From a virus: a stretch of 46,004 bases of DNA. This document shows, in pieces, positions 16,050 through 25,632 of this stretch. The DNA lies in the IMG/VR virus record IMGVR_UViG_3300031576_000842, positions 1 to 46,004 of that record. One strand, given 5' to 3'. The translations under genes and the position numbers were made by a program. The notes beneath the pieces are model-generated. The model ran no database searches, was not told the DNA's origin, and was given only the letters and a program-made list of their open reading frames with translations. Positions within the stretch are counted from its first letter, which is position 1. Every line of letters begins with the position of its first letter.

Positions 16050-17561
16050 ATCTTCCTCCGTATGGGATTCATGATTTGCCACGTTGCTTGTGGCTTCCGT
16101 TGCTGGGACCGTCCCTGCATCGGTTTTATCGGCGTCTTCCCCTCGCCCTTTGGGAGAGTGGTTAGGGGTGAGGGTCACCCGCGCCGCTTCAAACATAGTG
16201 ATGATTTCGCCACCTGCGCCTGGCTCAGTGACAAAATCAACAGACTTGCGTTGTGTCAGGGCTTGAATGATCGCTCCCTCGCGTCCCTCAGCTGAGCTCT
16301 GCACTGCTTTCCCCAGTGCTCGAATGCTTACTCCAATATGACCTGCCAGATCATCAACGGGTTTCTGAAACCCTTCGAAGACCTTTGCATCTCCATAGAG
16401 ACCAGGTCCCTTAGGCCCGTTATCCATCCAACGGGCATCACTGGTGAATACTGCTGCAAGGTTGTTGAGATCACCCTCCGGACGTTCAGCCTCTTCCTGG
16501 TTGGTTTGATGGTTCCAATACATCTTCGTATCTTTGGTGAATATCTGCGGACCATCCCGCTTCAAAACTTCAGCTGGATAAAAGCCCGAGCTGCCCCAGC
16601 CAGGTTGGATGATCTTGATCGGGATCGATCCGTCGCGCCGAACAGCCTTCTCGATCAGCGGGACATAATCCCCATCGATTTCAAATGCCTCTGTCGCGCT
16701 GAGCGGAGAACGGGCGCTTTCCCCGTTCGTAGTCGAAGCGTCCTCGCCCTCTGTCTCTGCTGCCAGATCTGACCAGGTCTTCTGCAAAGCGGTGACCAGC
16801 CCTTCAACCCCGTCCTGCAATTCCTTTGGAAGAGTCTTATCCGCCAGTAGACTCTTCAGTGCCTTCGCTGCGGACCTTGCCTTCGATTTGATCGTCGCCG
16901 CTTCAGCAACGGGTTGACCTGCTGTATCTTCAGGTGCATCTTCCCAGGGTCGTCGTGTGAACAACTGCGGAGCATTGTCCACCATGAACTGATGATATGA
17001 ATCAAGCGCTTCACCGATCGCACCAGATAAAACCTTGCGTTCATTGCGGGTGAGGCTTCCACTACCAAACATATCGTCCGCGAGCTGTGTCAACGATAAA
17101 TGCAACCGGCTTTCAAGCCACTCAGCCAGGTTGGATTTCTCCTGTAGCTTCACGCTTTCAGCCAGGGCTGTTACTTCATCGGCTTTGAGATCATCCATCT
17201 TCTTGATGAACTTCACAGTCTCCGAGATCTCCGCCTCGCTCATTGATTCTTCTAGTCCCGCATCCTTGCGATGTTTCCGCAAATGCGCCTCCACGCCAGC
17301 CTTATCCCCATCAGGGATCTTTGTTTGCGATAATCGAGCCAGTGCATTATTCACACCTGCAATCACCGCAGGCGTATCCATACCAGTCTCGTGATGCGGA
17401 AACTTATACGATGCCTTCTTGCCTGCGTCGCCTTTGGGATCCACCCAGGCATGCATATACCTCAGCGTCGCGGCTTCATTCGGCGCGTCCGCCACAGCCT
17501 TCGGACCATCCCAACTGCCTGCCTTGTTCACTGCTGTTTTGTGTGATGCGATCGCTCCCAT
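15606..17561 (-). CDS. Prohead maturation protease fused to scaffold
   Basis: A 651-aa polyprotein-like head gene. Residues 1-~105 carry a phage-associated domain with SSYKFPHHE-type motif (here ASYKFPHHET) and a VNNALARL helix. Residues ~285-455 look like an S78-type prohead protease, with MYWNHQ as the likely catalytic His region and GHIGVSIRALG as the likely Ser region (assignments by resemblance). Residues ~505-651 form a coiled-coil scaffold ending in the conserved-type SFTTLGLSEKGAKIAAVGR tail. Two dispersed repeats are inserted in frame (16690-16740 and 16139-16178), both at domain borders. Confidence 0.82.
   Translation of the reverse strand: MGAIASHKTAVNKAGSWDGPKAVADAPNEAATLRYMHAWVDPKGDAGKKASYKFPHHETGMDTPAVIAGVNNALARLSQTKIPDGDKAGVEAHLRKHRKDAGLEESMSEAEISETVKFIKKMDDLKADEVTALAESVKLQEKSNLAEWLESRLHLSLTQLADDMFGSGSLTRNERKVLSGAIGEALDSYHQFMVDNAPQLFTRRPWEDAPEDTAGQPVAEAATIKSKARSAAKALKSLLADKTLPKELQDGVEGLVTALQKTWSDLAAETEGEDASTTNGESARSPLSATEAFEIDGDYVPLIEKAVRRDGSIPIKIIQPGWGSSGFYPAEVLKRDGPQIFTKDTKMYWNHQTNQEEAERPEGDLNNLAAVFTSDARWMDNGPKGPGLYGDAKVFEGFQKPVDDLAGHIGVSIRALGKAVQSSAEGREGAIIQALTQRKSVDFVTEPGAGGEIITMFEAARVTLTPNHSPKGRGEDADKTDAGTVPATEATSNVANHESHTEEDMDVKELNEKVVTLETNNQTLAASNARLSEAMALRDAKDMVKEALAAITSLPDVTKARLIESLAKNPPMTDGTLDKEAFTKAIDEAVKTEVKYLEKLLGKGQIRGLGESDVDDEEDETGKKVKESLTESFTTLGLSEKGAKIAAVGRG
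16139..16178. repeat. Dispersed hairpin repeat copy (in frame)
   Basis: CCCCTCGCCCTTTGGGAGAG followed by TGGTTAGGGGTGAGGG, inserted in frame between protease and scaffold domains and read as LTPNHSPKGRGE. Confidence 0.8.
16690..16740. repeat. Second repeat family, in frame in protease gene
   Basis: GTCGCGCTGAGCGGAGAAC ... GTTCGTAGTCGAAGCG, a different dispersed repeat type (CGCGCTGAGC...GTCGAAGCG). It is related to the fragment at 43235-43262. Confidence 0.55.
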
Positions 17562-17563
17562 AG

Positions 17564-17692
17564 TTAACTCCTCTTTTTCTTGTTCGCCTTTTTCTTAGGC
17601 AAGGATGAAACTGGTTTACCGTTTACTAGAATGCCAGTGGTCAAAACCTCGCTGGTTGAAGCGGGTTTATGCTTTGGTTTTTTCTTAGCCAT
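17564..17692 (-). CDS. Small basic protein, 42 aa
   Basis: A 42-aa ORF of which about a third is lysine or arginine (MAKKKPKHKPASTS ... SLPKKKANKKKRS). The start has GGAGG six nt upstream, and it overlaps the end of the MuF gene by 8 nt. The ribosome binding site for the protease gene lies in its last codons, so translation is probably coupled. A nucleic-acid or portal-assembly accessory is possible; I do not recognise the family. Confidence 0.6.
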   Translation of the reverse strand: MAKKKPKHKPASTSEVLTTGILVNGKPVSSLPKKKANKKKRS

Positions 17693-19208
17693 TCGCTACC
17701 TCCAGAATTACAGTAATACCGCCACGCTCCATTGGCTTTATCTCTTTGATTCGTAATGGTGTACCAGGAGCAAACAACACTTCTGCTTCTTCTGGGAGCC
17801 CAGATAGTCCATCAAGATAAGCCGCCCCGTTTGTTCCTTTCGGAACGAATATGTCATAGTTGATTTGATTGGTTTGGTCTCTGATATTGTCCATCACGGA
17901 CGTCGACATGAAGCCCTGATCTGTTAATGTGTCACCAACTTTTACAGCGCCACTTTGAAGTGCATCGTATAATTCTTGATGCCTAAATCCACGTGTCACC
18001 TGTAAATCCATTGGAATTTCAGGTGCTTTATTAATGGCATCTTGCGCCAACTGAATAGCCTTTTTTATTTCAGCATCCCCTCCTTGACCTGTGCGTAATA
18101 CATCGTTCATGGCAACATAGCCATCATTTGTGTAATCCAATAATGCCGTCTTTTCAGCATCGCTTAGGTCATCTCCCCATTCGCCAGTAATGTCAGCCAG
18201 TTGTAAATCTGCATCATCTGATGACTTAAAGCGCGTACCTAATCGCGGCTGTCCACCACCATCACCATCTGTTGGCGAGGCTACATTTGCATCCTGCGCA
18301 ACCCTAGTCAACAGATCACATCTGCAGCCAGGGAATCGAAGTGGTCTCATGTGCCCACTTTGGAATGTCTGATCCAGAGGGATATATCCCTGATCTTCAT
18401 TCGCTTTGCATTCCGCGGTGACCTTACCGTCACCAACAGTGCTCCAGGCTTTCTCCATATCGATGCCAGCATCCTGCAGGTCGCGTGCCACGATCAGATT
18501 GCCTTCTGTATATGCATTGCCAACTTCGGTGATTGCAATCAAATGAGCGCGGCTGTCGATATGCTCTTGTGGCTTCCCGATCTGAAATTCTTTATAACGA
18601 TCAATAATTGCTTCCGCAGTTTTGTCATAACTCCAGCCTTCGTTCGTGGCTTGAGAGATGATCGTCTGCAGATAATCACGCGTTGTTTCGTTGATGTCCG
18701 TCACGAGCCTGGCACCATACTGATCCAGATATTTCACCGCCCGTGGATTCTTTAAATCAAAAGAGATACTCATGCCAACATCTGCAAGCAACGTTGCGGC
18801 ACCGGTCTTCAATGCCGTTTGCACAGCTGCATCGATCGGTTTCTCGAAGAGAGTCACTGTCTTCTGCGAAACCATATGCCAAACAAACATCCATTCAGTG
18901 GGCACGATCGCTTCCTGCATTGTTCGATCGCTGCCAAACGGTGAAGTCACAGTGGCAGCTTCTCCAAAGCGATTCTTAAATTTACTGAAGGCTTTGATGA
19001 ACTGCCTGCCCTGTTCCTTAAAAGCTTTTCGCAATGCAAGCTCGAGCCTGTGCTCGATCTGCTCACGCTTCTTCAACCTGCGTGAGCGATTCAATGCTTC
19101 AAAGAACTTCATAGTAGCAAAGACCACATTGCTATCTTCTTCCCCTAAATACTGCGAAGCAGATTTGGGGGAAGTGTCCGAAGGGCGATGGAGGTCACTT
19201 GTGTCCAT
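17685..19208 (-). CDS. MuF-type minor head protein fused to ADP-ribosyltransferase
   Basis: A 507-aa protein. The N-terminal ~300 residues are a MuF/SPP1 gp7-like minor head domain ending in its Cys motif GCRCDLL (294-300). The C-terminal ~150 residues resemble a VIP2/C3-type ADP-ribosyltransferase of the R-S-E class: R406 in VTRGFR, STS at 435-437, and E474-A-E476 upstream of LFAPGTPLRI. MuF proteins sit next to the portal and can be injected with DNA, so the enzyme may modify a host target early in infection (inference). ATG 19208 is preferred over GTG 19214 because GGAG lies 7 nt upstream. Residues ~5-26 are encoded by a dispersed repeat. Confidence 0.85.
   Translation of the reverse strand: MDTSDLHRPSDTSPKSASQYLGEEDSNVVFATMKFFEALNRSRRLKKREQIEHRLELALRKAFKEQGRQFIKAFSKFKNRFGEAATVTSPFGSDRTMQEAIVPTEWMFVWHMVSQKTVTLFEKPIDAAVQTALKTGAATLLADVGMSISFDLKNPRAVKYLDQYGARLVTDINETTRDYLQTIISQATNEGWSYDKTAEAIIDRYKEFQIGKPQEHIDSRAHLIAITEVGNAYTEGNLIVARDLQDAGIDMEKAWSTVGDGKVTAECKANEDQGYIPLDQTFQSGHMRPLRFPGCRCDLLTRVAQDANVASPTDGDGGGQPRLGTRFKSSDDADLQLADITGEWGDDLSDAEKTALLDYTNDGYVAMNDVLRTGQGGDAEIKKAIQLAQDAINKAPEIPMDLQVTRGFRHQELYDALQSGAVKVGDTLTDQGFMSTSVMDNIRDQTNQINYDIFVPKGTNGAAYLDGLSGLPEEAEVLFAPGTPLRIKEIKPMERGGITVILEVANG
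19139..19195. repeat. Dispersed hairpin repeat copy (CCGAAGGGCG subfamily, in frame)
   Basis: CTTCCCCTAAATACTGCG...CAGATTTGGGGGAAG followed by TGTCCGAAGGGCGATGGAGG. It encodes the N-terminus of the MuF protein. Confidence 0.8.
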
Positions 19209-20859
19209 TGCCACTCTCCAACACTTTTAGTCCTTGGATAGCCATGACCAGCTTCCTCGCCGCTTCTCGCACAATCGCCTCACTCGGCGCAGCGCTCCCC
19301 TCTCCTTTAGGAGAGGAGCTGGGGGTAAGGTCATCAGGGAATAATTCAGCCATGATTTCATCCACATCATCTTCAGCGATTGCTTTAAGAATGAGCCTCG
19401 TCGCGGTTTGTTCATCCAATAGAGTCAATTGCTGACCATTCAACGTCAACGCTGTCACAATCGCCTGCACCGAAGTCTGAATATCCTTCTCAAGGATTGG
19501 CGGAAAATCAATATCCAACATCGCAGTCAGCGGGTTCCTCCATTCGATTTTTTCCTCGATGATCCCATCGTTTTCGACCTTGACCACTTTTCCAAGCGAC
19601 TTGATTTCCTTGTTGCCGCTCGTTGCCTTCATCGTTTGCAGTATCATGAAATTAAAAATATCACGGAAGATATTCGTCCACGTGGTCTGCCCCTCCTTCA
19701 TCATCAGTTCAGTTGGACGGTCCATTGTCTTCGCAGTTGCAAATGTTCCCACGCTCACGTCCCCAAAGTACGTCTCCGGCAATCCTTCCGCCGCCGCCAC
19801 CATCAACAACAACCGTCTCCCATCGTCCGGCGAAATGGATGCCCCTCGTACCTGCATCGGTTGCAGGTCCGTCCCCTCGCCCAAAATCGCCATCGCGCCC
19901 GTCACCGGCGGCGGATTCGTCTCAGCCGAATCTCCTCCGCTCATCAAAGTGCTTGCCATCTTCGCCCGCTCTGCCGCAATCGCCTTCTTTCCGCCTTTGG
20001 TCATTCGCTTCCATGCGAACTTGCTGTAGGCTCGCATCAGCGATGCCACATCCTCCAGAAATTCCTTATATGCCCGCGCCCAATCAATTGCCGCATACAC
20101 CTGGCTCACGCCGAACTTCCATCCGCTCATGCCACCCGTCTTCACGTGATACACGGGTGTATCCCACATCACCTCCATGTTGCCTATCTTCGTGGGCTTG
20201 TTCTTGGGCGTGTAATTCCAGTCCGGGTAATAGGCTGTTCGTTGCCTGGTGTTATAACGCCCGGTTGATTCGTTGAACTTCTTCTCGGTCCACTTCCGCA
20301 CGTAATATCTAGGCGTCTTTGAATCTTCTGGATCGCAGATGATGTCCGTGATTTCCTCGAACGGCAGCGACCGCACCTGCACCCGCCCGTCCGATGGTTG
20401 CGTAAAGAAAACAAAGAAAATATTGCTGACAACTTCATAATCCACCTGCTTCAACATCTGCGCCTGGTGACCGGTCAACTCCACCTTGTTCTTCGGGTCG
20501 TCCCAAAAATCCTGTAAGACTTTATTCAAATCAGGATTCTTATATTTGACGTTCACCCCCTGCGCCCAGATATACAACGCCTTCACCATTACCCCGCGCT
20601 TGATGAGTGGGTTCTTGATATACATCATGCGTGCCAGGTCAACGATCTTCCTTAATCCCTCGCGCGTGAACTCATGCTCGCCCTCGAACATAAGGCGCAT
20701 CCAGTTTGCATCCTCGAGCGCCAGCTCCAGTTCTGCCAGGCGTTCAGTCAAGATCTCATTGCTGAGCTCAGTCTGTTGCAGCGTTTCATGGATCTGCTGG
20801 ATATTTCCACCAAGCAGATAATTCGCCACTCGCTCACGCAACCCAAAGTCAAGATTCAT
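19195..20859 (-). CDS. Portal protein
   Basis: A 554-aa portal subunit, the dodecameric DNA gate at the capsid vertex. It has typical portal features: long amphipathic helices at the N-terminus, the wing/stem region with YYPDWNYTPKNK and LMRAYSKFAWKR, and an ETYFGDVSVGTFATAKT segment common to siphophage portals. Its start overlaps the 90-aa gene stop (TAATG), and its end overlaps MuF. A dispersed repeat is inserted in frame near the C-terminus (19296-19330). Confidence 0.9.
   Translation of the reverse strand: MNLDFGLRERVANYLLGGNIQQIHETLQQTELSNEILTERLAELELALEDANWMRLMFEGEHEFTREGLRKIVDLARMMYIKNPLIKRGVMVKALYIWAQGVNVKYKNPDLNKVLQDFWDDPKNKVELTGHQAQMLKQVDYEVVSNIFFVFFTQPSDGRVQVRSLPFEEITDIICDPEDSKTPRYYVRKWTEKKFNESTGRYNTRQRTAYYPDWNYTPKNKPTKIGNMEVMWDTPVYHVKTGGMSGWKFGVSQVYAAIDWARAYKEFLEDVASLMRAYSKFAWKRMTKGGKKAIAAERAKMASTLMSGGDSAETNPPPVTGAMAILGEGTDLQPMQVRGASISPDDGRRLLLMVAAAEGLPETYFGDVSVGTFATAKTMDRPTELMMKEGQTTWTNIFRDIFNFMILQTMKATSGNKEIKSLGKVVKVENDGIIEEKIEWRNPLTAMLDIDFPPILEKDIQTSVQAIVTALTLNGQQLTLLDEQTATRLILKAIAEDDVDEIMAELFPDDLTPSSSPKGEGSAAPSEAIVREAARKLVMAIQGLKVLESGNGHK
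19296..19330. repeat. Dispersed hairpin repeat copy (in frame)
   Basis: CTCCCCTCTCCTTTAGGAGAGGAG followed by CTGGGGGTAAGG, read as DLTPSSSPKGEG near the portal C-terminus. Confidence 0.8.
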
Positions 20860-21131
20860 TAAGCTTTCTCAATCCAATGCCATGTGTCAGGCACGGGCTC
20901 TTCTGAATAAATGCGAGATGTAACCCAAGCAATGCCGCTCTCGAAACCATTAGGTAAATGCTTTGAGTGATAGCGGTCATTCGTGCCATCTGTGAATACT
21001 TGCAGATTGCAAACGCCGTTATCGGGCGGTGTTCCGTCCGCCTTGCGCCAAACCTTAACAACAATCGCGGGGCGATGTTCGCCTTCGTCCAGAACATAAT
21101 GAACTATTCGACCTTCGGTTAGACCTTCCAT
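20859..21131 (-). CDS. Conserved-looking phage protein, 90 aa
   Basis: A 90-aa single-domain protein with a VHYVLDEGEHRPAIVVKVW opening and a VTSRIYSEEPVPDTWHW ending. I recall similar small proteins next to terminase and portal genes in many phages, without a known role. The start is supported by GGAG upstream, and the stop overlaps the portal start. Confidence 0.7.
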   Translation of the reverse strand: MEGLTEGRIVHYVLDEGEHRPAIVVKVWRKADGTPPDNGVCNLQVFTDGTNDRYHSKHLPNGFESGIAWVTSRIYSEEPVPDTWHWIEKA

Positions 21132-21148
21132 GTTGATCTCCTTTCAAA

Positions 21149-22741
21149 TCACACGAGTGAAATGCTCACTCGCTCCTCGTAAGTTTCTACATCCTCGGCA
21201 TCATCCATCAACTCTTCAACGATCTTCCGTAATACGTTGAAGGCGCTGCTGCCGCCATCCACACGATCTTTGAATCTTCCCTTGGGGAAGGCTGCATACT
21301 CATCCAGGAATTCATCATTCCAGGCACCACGGACCAGACGCACTCTCCCACCTTTTGCTTTTGTTGCCAGCGGTCCGGCATTGACTTCTTTGCTACCTGT
21401 TACCTGGTCGAATGTTCCAATCAAGCCATTGTCAGCAAGTAAATTATTAAATGCCTGAGCGCTATCCAATCCCGCGCTTCCTGGATCCTGCGGGTGCCAG
21501 ATAATGAACGGACCATCATTGCGGTAATCTTCCATGCCAATCTCGATCATGAATTCATCACGTTCTGCTGAGGAAAATTGATTCGCTGTCGAATGCTCGA
21601 TGTAAAGAAAATCATCCAAGCCCCAGCTCATCTTCACACTCGCCGAACGTGCACCACCACCAGGCGTCGCAGCCTTATCCCATGCACGGATGCGTGCCCA
21701 CACTGCATTGCCAGGTCCCTGATCCACAATCGTGAACCAGTCCCTGTCAAACATATTCCCCTGCAGGCTGTAAGGCTGCTGTTGATATAGCGCTTCGAAG
21801 TCATAAAGTCCCAAATCTGACTTCGTCGAGATCAACCAATCCCTGTCATACCACTCGGGGCATAAAGCTTCATCTGGCATTCTCCCAAGCGGATCTGACA
21901 ATGGCAAAAAGATTCCATCCCGCATCTTTCTGCGCTGTACTTCAACGCTCGCGGGATAAGTGTCAATTGCCAACCCAGGTAAACATACGATCTCCCATTG
22001 GCTTGCCAATGGATCACTCACCATTCGTTGCATCAGGCGTCCTGCCAGGTCGTCTGGATGCCACCTGGTGTGGAAGATCACCACTGCAGCATTGGGACGC
22101 AAACGGGTGCGTGCAGATGACTTGAACCAGTCATCCACCAGCTCACGCCGTGACTCACTCTCCGCCTCTTCACGGTTTTTGAATGGATCATCCACAATGA
22201 ATAAATGCGCTGGCAGATCGGTAATACCACCACCAACACCGGCAGCTTTCACTCCCCCACGATATGGACGTGCCAGGTCCCAATTCTCAGTTGAGCGGCT
22301 GTCACTGCTCAATTCAACAGGGACCATTTTGTCGCTCTTCTGTCCAAAGATCGCCTGGTATCGTTCGTCAACGATCTGATCACGAATGAATCGACTATGC
22401 CGCGTCGCCAGGCTCTCACCGTAGGAAGTGAGAATGATGTGACTGTCCGGAAGCAAACCAAGAAACCAGGCTGGGAAATTTCGGCTTGCGAGCTGGCTCT
22501 TGCCATGTTGTGGAGGCACAAGGATCATCAACCTTCCAATGCCTTGCTTGCCACCACTGGCAACGAACAACGCCACCTGCTGAAGCTTCGAAGCCAACAG
22601 CCTTATATGACGAGGTGTCTCATAACGCTCATCCACATACTGGCAATAGGACAGGAAATTCCTGCGTGCTTGCTTGCGCAGGTTCTTTTCATCATACGCC
22701 TGGTGCGGCGTCATCGAGATCGTTTCAAATTGTGGCAGCAT
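21149..22741 (-). CDS. terL: Terminase large subunit
   Basis: A 530-aa packaging motor. The N-terminal ATPase has Walker A PPQHGKS (76-82) and Walker B LFIVDDP (D184/D185), followed by an SSART coupling-like segment near 205. The C-terminal RNase H-like nuclease begins with IRAWDKAAT, supplying the first catalytic aspartate. It translocates DNA into proheads and cuts at packaging ends. The start overlaps the terS stop (TAATG at 22741). Confidence 0.95.
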   Translation of the reverse strand: MLPQFETISMTPHQAYDEKNLRKQARRNFLSYCQYVDERYETPRHIRLLASKLQQVALFVASGGKQGIGRLMILVPPQHGKSQLASRNFPAWFLGLLPDSHIILTSYGESLATRHSRFIRDQIVDERYQAIFGQKSDKMVPVELSSDSRSTENWDLARPYRGGVKAAGVGGGITDLPAHLFIVDDPFKNREEAESESRRELVDDWFKSSARTRLRPNAAVVIFHTRWHPDDLAGRLMQRMVSDPLASQWEIVCLPGLAIDTYPASVEVQRRKMRDGIFLPLSDPLGRMPDEALCPEWYDRDWLISTKSDLGLYDFEALYQQQPYSLQGNMFDRDWFTIVDQGPGNAVWARIRAWDKAATPGGGARSASVKMSWGLDDFLYIEHSTANQFSSAERDEFMIEIGMEDYRNDGPFIIWHPQDPGSAGLDSAQAFNNLLADNGLIGTFDQVTGSKEVNAGPLATKAKGGRVRLVRGAWNDEFLDEYAAFPKGRFKDRVDGGSSAFNVLRKIVEELMDDAEDVETYEERVSISLV

Positions 22742-23421
22742 TATTTTTCATCCCCCTCTGCATGTGGTGTTGAAGAATTTTCAGAGTCTCTTCGAAGTTC
22801 CTCAACGCCCTGCGCCAGCATGGCAATTGTCTCTTCATCCATCTCATGCGGACCACCAGCGGCTTTCCTCTTCAGCACAGCTGCCAACTGTGTCAAAGGC
22901 ACGTAGTCACCAGACATCTCCATGTAGAGTTTGAGATGGTTGAAAAACTTATAGTCATCCCCTGCTTTCTTCATTCCATCGATTAGATTCTTGAAGCTAT
23001 CTGCACGGTAATCCCACAGCTCTGCTGACTGAAGTAGAGCAATCATGGTTTCAATTGCAGGGTTCTTCCTTCGCCACTTGCTGATCGCACGGTCACTGTT
23101 CAAGTTGAGATATTGCTTTGCCAGCTCCTCTTGAGTTTCTGGCTTGCGATCTGCTTTAGGCATCGAACTCCATGCAATGTAACACGCTTGTCGCCACGGC
23201 CACCCGCCATCCATGAGTTGTTCGAGTCGCTCTATCCAGGTAGGTTGATCTCCCGTGCCTTTTAAAAGCAATAAAGCCGAACGGCCAGCTTCAGAACGAG
23301 TCCTGGCTTCCTCTGGTGTAACGCCCTCAATTTCCACTTCAGGCAGATCCAGATCCAGCACCATCTGCTTGTACTGTTCATCAGAAAGATCGATCACATA
23401 GTGCGGCTTTGAAACAGGCAT
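22741..23421 (-). CDS. terS: Terminase small subunit (probable)
   Basis: A 226-aa protein directly upstream of, and overlapping, terL. It contains a helix-turn-helix-like region (WRQACYIAWS ... LNSDRAISKWRRKNPAI, residues ~75-130) followed by a helical oligomerisation region and an acidic tail, as in small terminases that recognise phage DNA. Identification rests on position and this layout. Confidence 0.75.
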   Translation of the reverse strand: MPVSKPHYVIDLSDEQYKQMVLDLDLPEVEIEGVTPEEARTRSEAGRSALLLLKGTGDQPTWIERLEQLMDGGWPWRQACYIAWSSMPKADRKPETQEELAKQYLNLNSDRAISKWRRKNPAIETMIALLQSAELWDYRADSFKNLIDGMKKAGDDYKFFNHLKLYMEMSGDYVPLTQLAAVLKRKAAGGPHEMDEETIAMLAQGVEELRRDSENSSTPHAEGDEK

Positions 23422-23431
23422 CTCTACTCAC

Positions 23432-25285
23432 TCACGGGTTATACGCCTTCGGCGGATAAGGGTCCCCATCTGTCATCAACTTCACGCGGCTCACTTCCAC
23501 GTAATTGATTCCGCCAGACGAAAACAACGGATAGATCACATCCCGCCCTGGGTAACCCACATTCGCCAGTTGCGGAAACGGATCGACGATCCATGCGCCG
23601 TTATTTTTGAACGGCGTCGAGTTCGTTGCAACGTGGAAAACTTCAGGATGCGTGGCTCGGCTCCACGTTTTATAATCTCCCACCTTCAATGGATCGAGCG
23701 TCTTGATTTCATACCAGCGCTTGCCGAGATAACTATGTTCGCGTGTCGAAGTCAATTCAAAGACATTCCCGCCCGTAGCGACCTCGAACATCTGCGGATA
23801 CTCACCGTCCAGATTCAAGTCGCGGATATAATCACGCCGCCCCTCATCCGGGTCCGTGCCCGCATGGTTCGTGAATGCCCGCGCACTGGATGTGAGACTC
23901 GCCCATGCCCTCACCGCCGCATCCCTCTGCGCAAATGTAAGCGATTTGAAATTCGTATGCCCGAACATCGTGAGCAAAAGTTGATTGAACCACAGCCACT
24001 GCACGCCCTGAGTCATCTTCGTGCCTTCCCGCTTCTTGAGCGGGATCATCTCAGGGTAACCCGCGCTATCCTTCAATCCATCTGTTGAACTGAAAAGCGA
24101 ACGCGGCTTGAACATCCAGACTTCGGTTTCGTAATCGTGCAGTCCACGCGCGAAGAACCTGCCCGCGGGCAATGTCGAAATCGGAGGCGGCTCGGGCGTG
24201 ATCACAGAGCCTGCATTCGTCAACGTAATGAATTTCGCCAAGCCATCCTGCGACCGCACCGCCACCCAATTCTCATGCAGCTCGGGATATGAAGGCGCAT
24301 CGATCTTCAACCAGACATACCCGTTACCCGTCCATAGCCTGCCCTGAAACTCATTCCCGTTGAACACATAAAATCCCGTGCGGCTTGCATCGGTCACAAC
24401 TGGATAATTTCGGATGTTCAACTTCGTATTGACGATGACTTCCGCGTTCCACAATTGTTCTTCGGTCTCAGGCTCGATGCTTACCGGAGGCGGATCGACC
24501 ACAACGGGTGGCGGATCAGGCTCGACTGGGGGCTGTGTGCTGATCCCCAGCCATGCCCGCATCTGCTCGGGTGTCCCGTTGAAGACATCCACGTCCACTT
24601 CCTTGCTTTGCACGCCCCAATTCGCCCCCGCAAAATAACTCGCGGTGATCTGCCAGAAGCGCCAGGTCTTCATCCACGTGGGCAACGCCGGGTCTTTATC
24701 CACCGATGGCTCATTCCAATACTGCGCGTACCAGATGTTTACGTTATCGACCAGCCACGTCAGCCCCGTTCCCCCATAGATCGCCTTGATGCGCGGATAA
24801 ATAAAATCAACAAATAAATACCTGTTACTGTATAGTACGATCTTCTTCGATGGCGCCTGCTCCGTCCAGTGATGGATGATGCGATACATATCCGCCCAGA
24901 AACTATCGTTCAAACTGTTGTTGTAAATCTCAACATCCAGCGCGAAGAAATGATGGTCATATTTGCTGGCAACATCCAGAAAATAATTTGCCTGCGCCAG
25001 CCACGAGACCCCGCTGCGCTGGTAGTGATACGCGCCGCGCATCTCCACCTGTTTGACGCCGCTCCACATCTCATTCGCTTTGCTGTCTGTGTAATTAAAT
25101 CCATCGGTTAGCTTCTGCGCGGCAAAGTCGATCCGTTGCGTGGCGGTCTCAGGTCTGAACCATCCCTGCCAGCGACTCACATCCACGCCCTGGGCGCGTC
25201 CTTTCGGCGTTACACCCGTCAGGGATGTGACCGCTTCATAGGCTCTCGGAAACACGCTGATCAACTGCCGCTTGAGAATATTCAT
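23432..25285 (-). CDS. Endolysin: GH25 muramidase with C-terminal wall-binding region
   Basis: A 617-aa lysin. Residues ~30-230 are a glycoside hydrolase 25 (Lys-type muramidase) domain with GVDVSRWQ (33-40), the catalytic-type LDVE (D117, E119) and WYAQYW/W-Q-I strands. A proline-rich linker (~260-300) is followed by SH3-like domains and a long C-terminal region (~400-617) that I do not recognise. ATG 25285 is chosen because it overlaps the upstream gene's stop (ATGA). There is no signal peptide, so release depends on the holin. GH25 cleaves the glycan backbone of peptidoglycan. Confidence 0.87.
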   Translation of the reverse strand: MNILKRQLISVFPRAYEAVTSLTGVTPKGRAQGVDVSRWQGWFRPETATQRIDFAAQKLTDGFNYTDSKANEMWSGVKQVEMRGAYHYQRSGVSWLAQANYFLDVASKYDHHFFALDVEIYNNSLNDSFWADMYRIIHHWTEQAPSKKIVLYSNRYLFVDFIYPRIKAIYGGTGLTWLVDNVNIWYAQYWNEPSVDKDPALPTWMKTWRFWQITASYFAGANWGVQSKEVDVDVFNGTPEQMRAWLGISTQPPVEPDPPPVVVDPPPVSIEPETEEQLWNAEVIVNTKLNIRNYPVVTDASRTGFYVFNGNEFQGRLWTGNGYVWLKIDAPSYPELHENWVAVRSQDGLAKFITLTNAGSVITPEPPPISTLPAGRFFARGLHDYETEVWMFKPRSLFSSTDGLKDSAGYPEMIPLKKREGTKMTQGVQWLWFNQLLLTMFGHTNFKSLTFAQRDAAVRAWASLTSSARAFTNHAGTDPDEGRRDYIRDLNLDGEYPQMFEVATGGNVFELTSTREHSYLGKRWYEIKTLDPLKVGDYKTWSRATHPEVFHVATNSTPFKNNGAWIVDPFPQLANVGYPGRDVIYPLFSSGGINYVEVSRVKLMTDGDPYPPKAYNP

Positions 25286-25632
25286 GGTCTCACGATCTGC
25301 AACTGCCCCGTAGCCAGTCCAACAGCCAGGGCGGTAAGAACGACGGTCACAATTCCACCAATCCACTTCAAAGCCTTCATCGCCGGAACAATATCTGCCA
25401 ACGACTTCTTGTTCTCCTGCTCGATGGTCTTGGCATCGCTCATCGTATTCGTAAAACGCACATAAGCATTTTCCAATTCACTCATGCGTGAGTCCATTTT
25501 TCCAACGAGCACCATCCCCTCCCGGAAGACAGTGATGATCAACCCCAAGCCCACGCGGGTCGTAAGATTGCCGCTCTCGACCATCTCGTCGATCTTTTTG
25601 ACGATTGCAGAAGTGGGGTTGGTATCGCTCAT
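25282..25632 (-). CDS. Lysis-associated membrane protein (XhlA-like)
   Basis: A 116-aa protein with a cytoplasmic coiled-coil-prone N-terminal part and one C-terminal membrane helix (ALKWIGGIVTVVLTALAVGLA, residues ~88-108). This is the layout of XhlA-type holin partners. The ATGA overlap with the endolysin gene and the nearby three-helix holin candidate support a lysis role. Confidence 0.65.
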   Translation of the reverse strand: MSDTNPTSAIVKKIDEMVESGNLTTRVGLGLIITVFREGMVLVGKMDSRMSELENAYVRFTNTMSDAKTIEQENKKSLADIVPAMKALKWIGGIVTVVLTALAVGLATGQLQIVRP

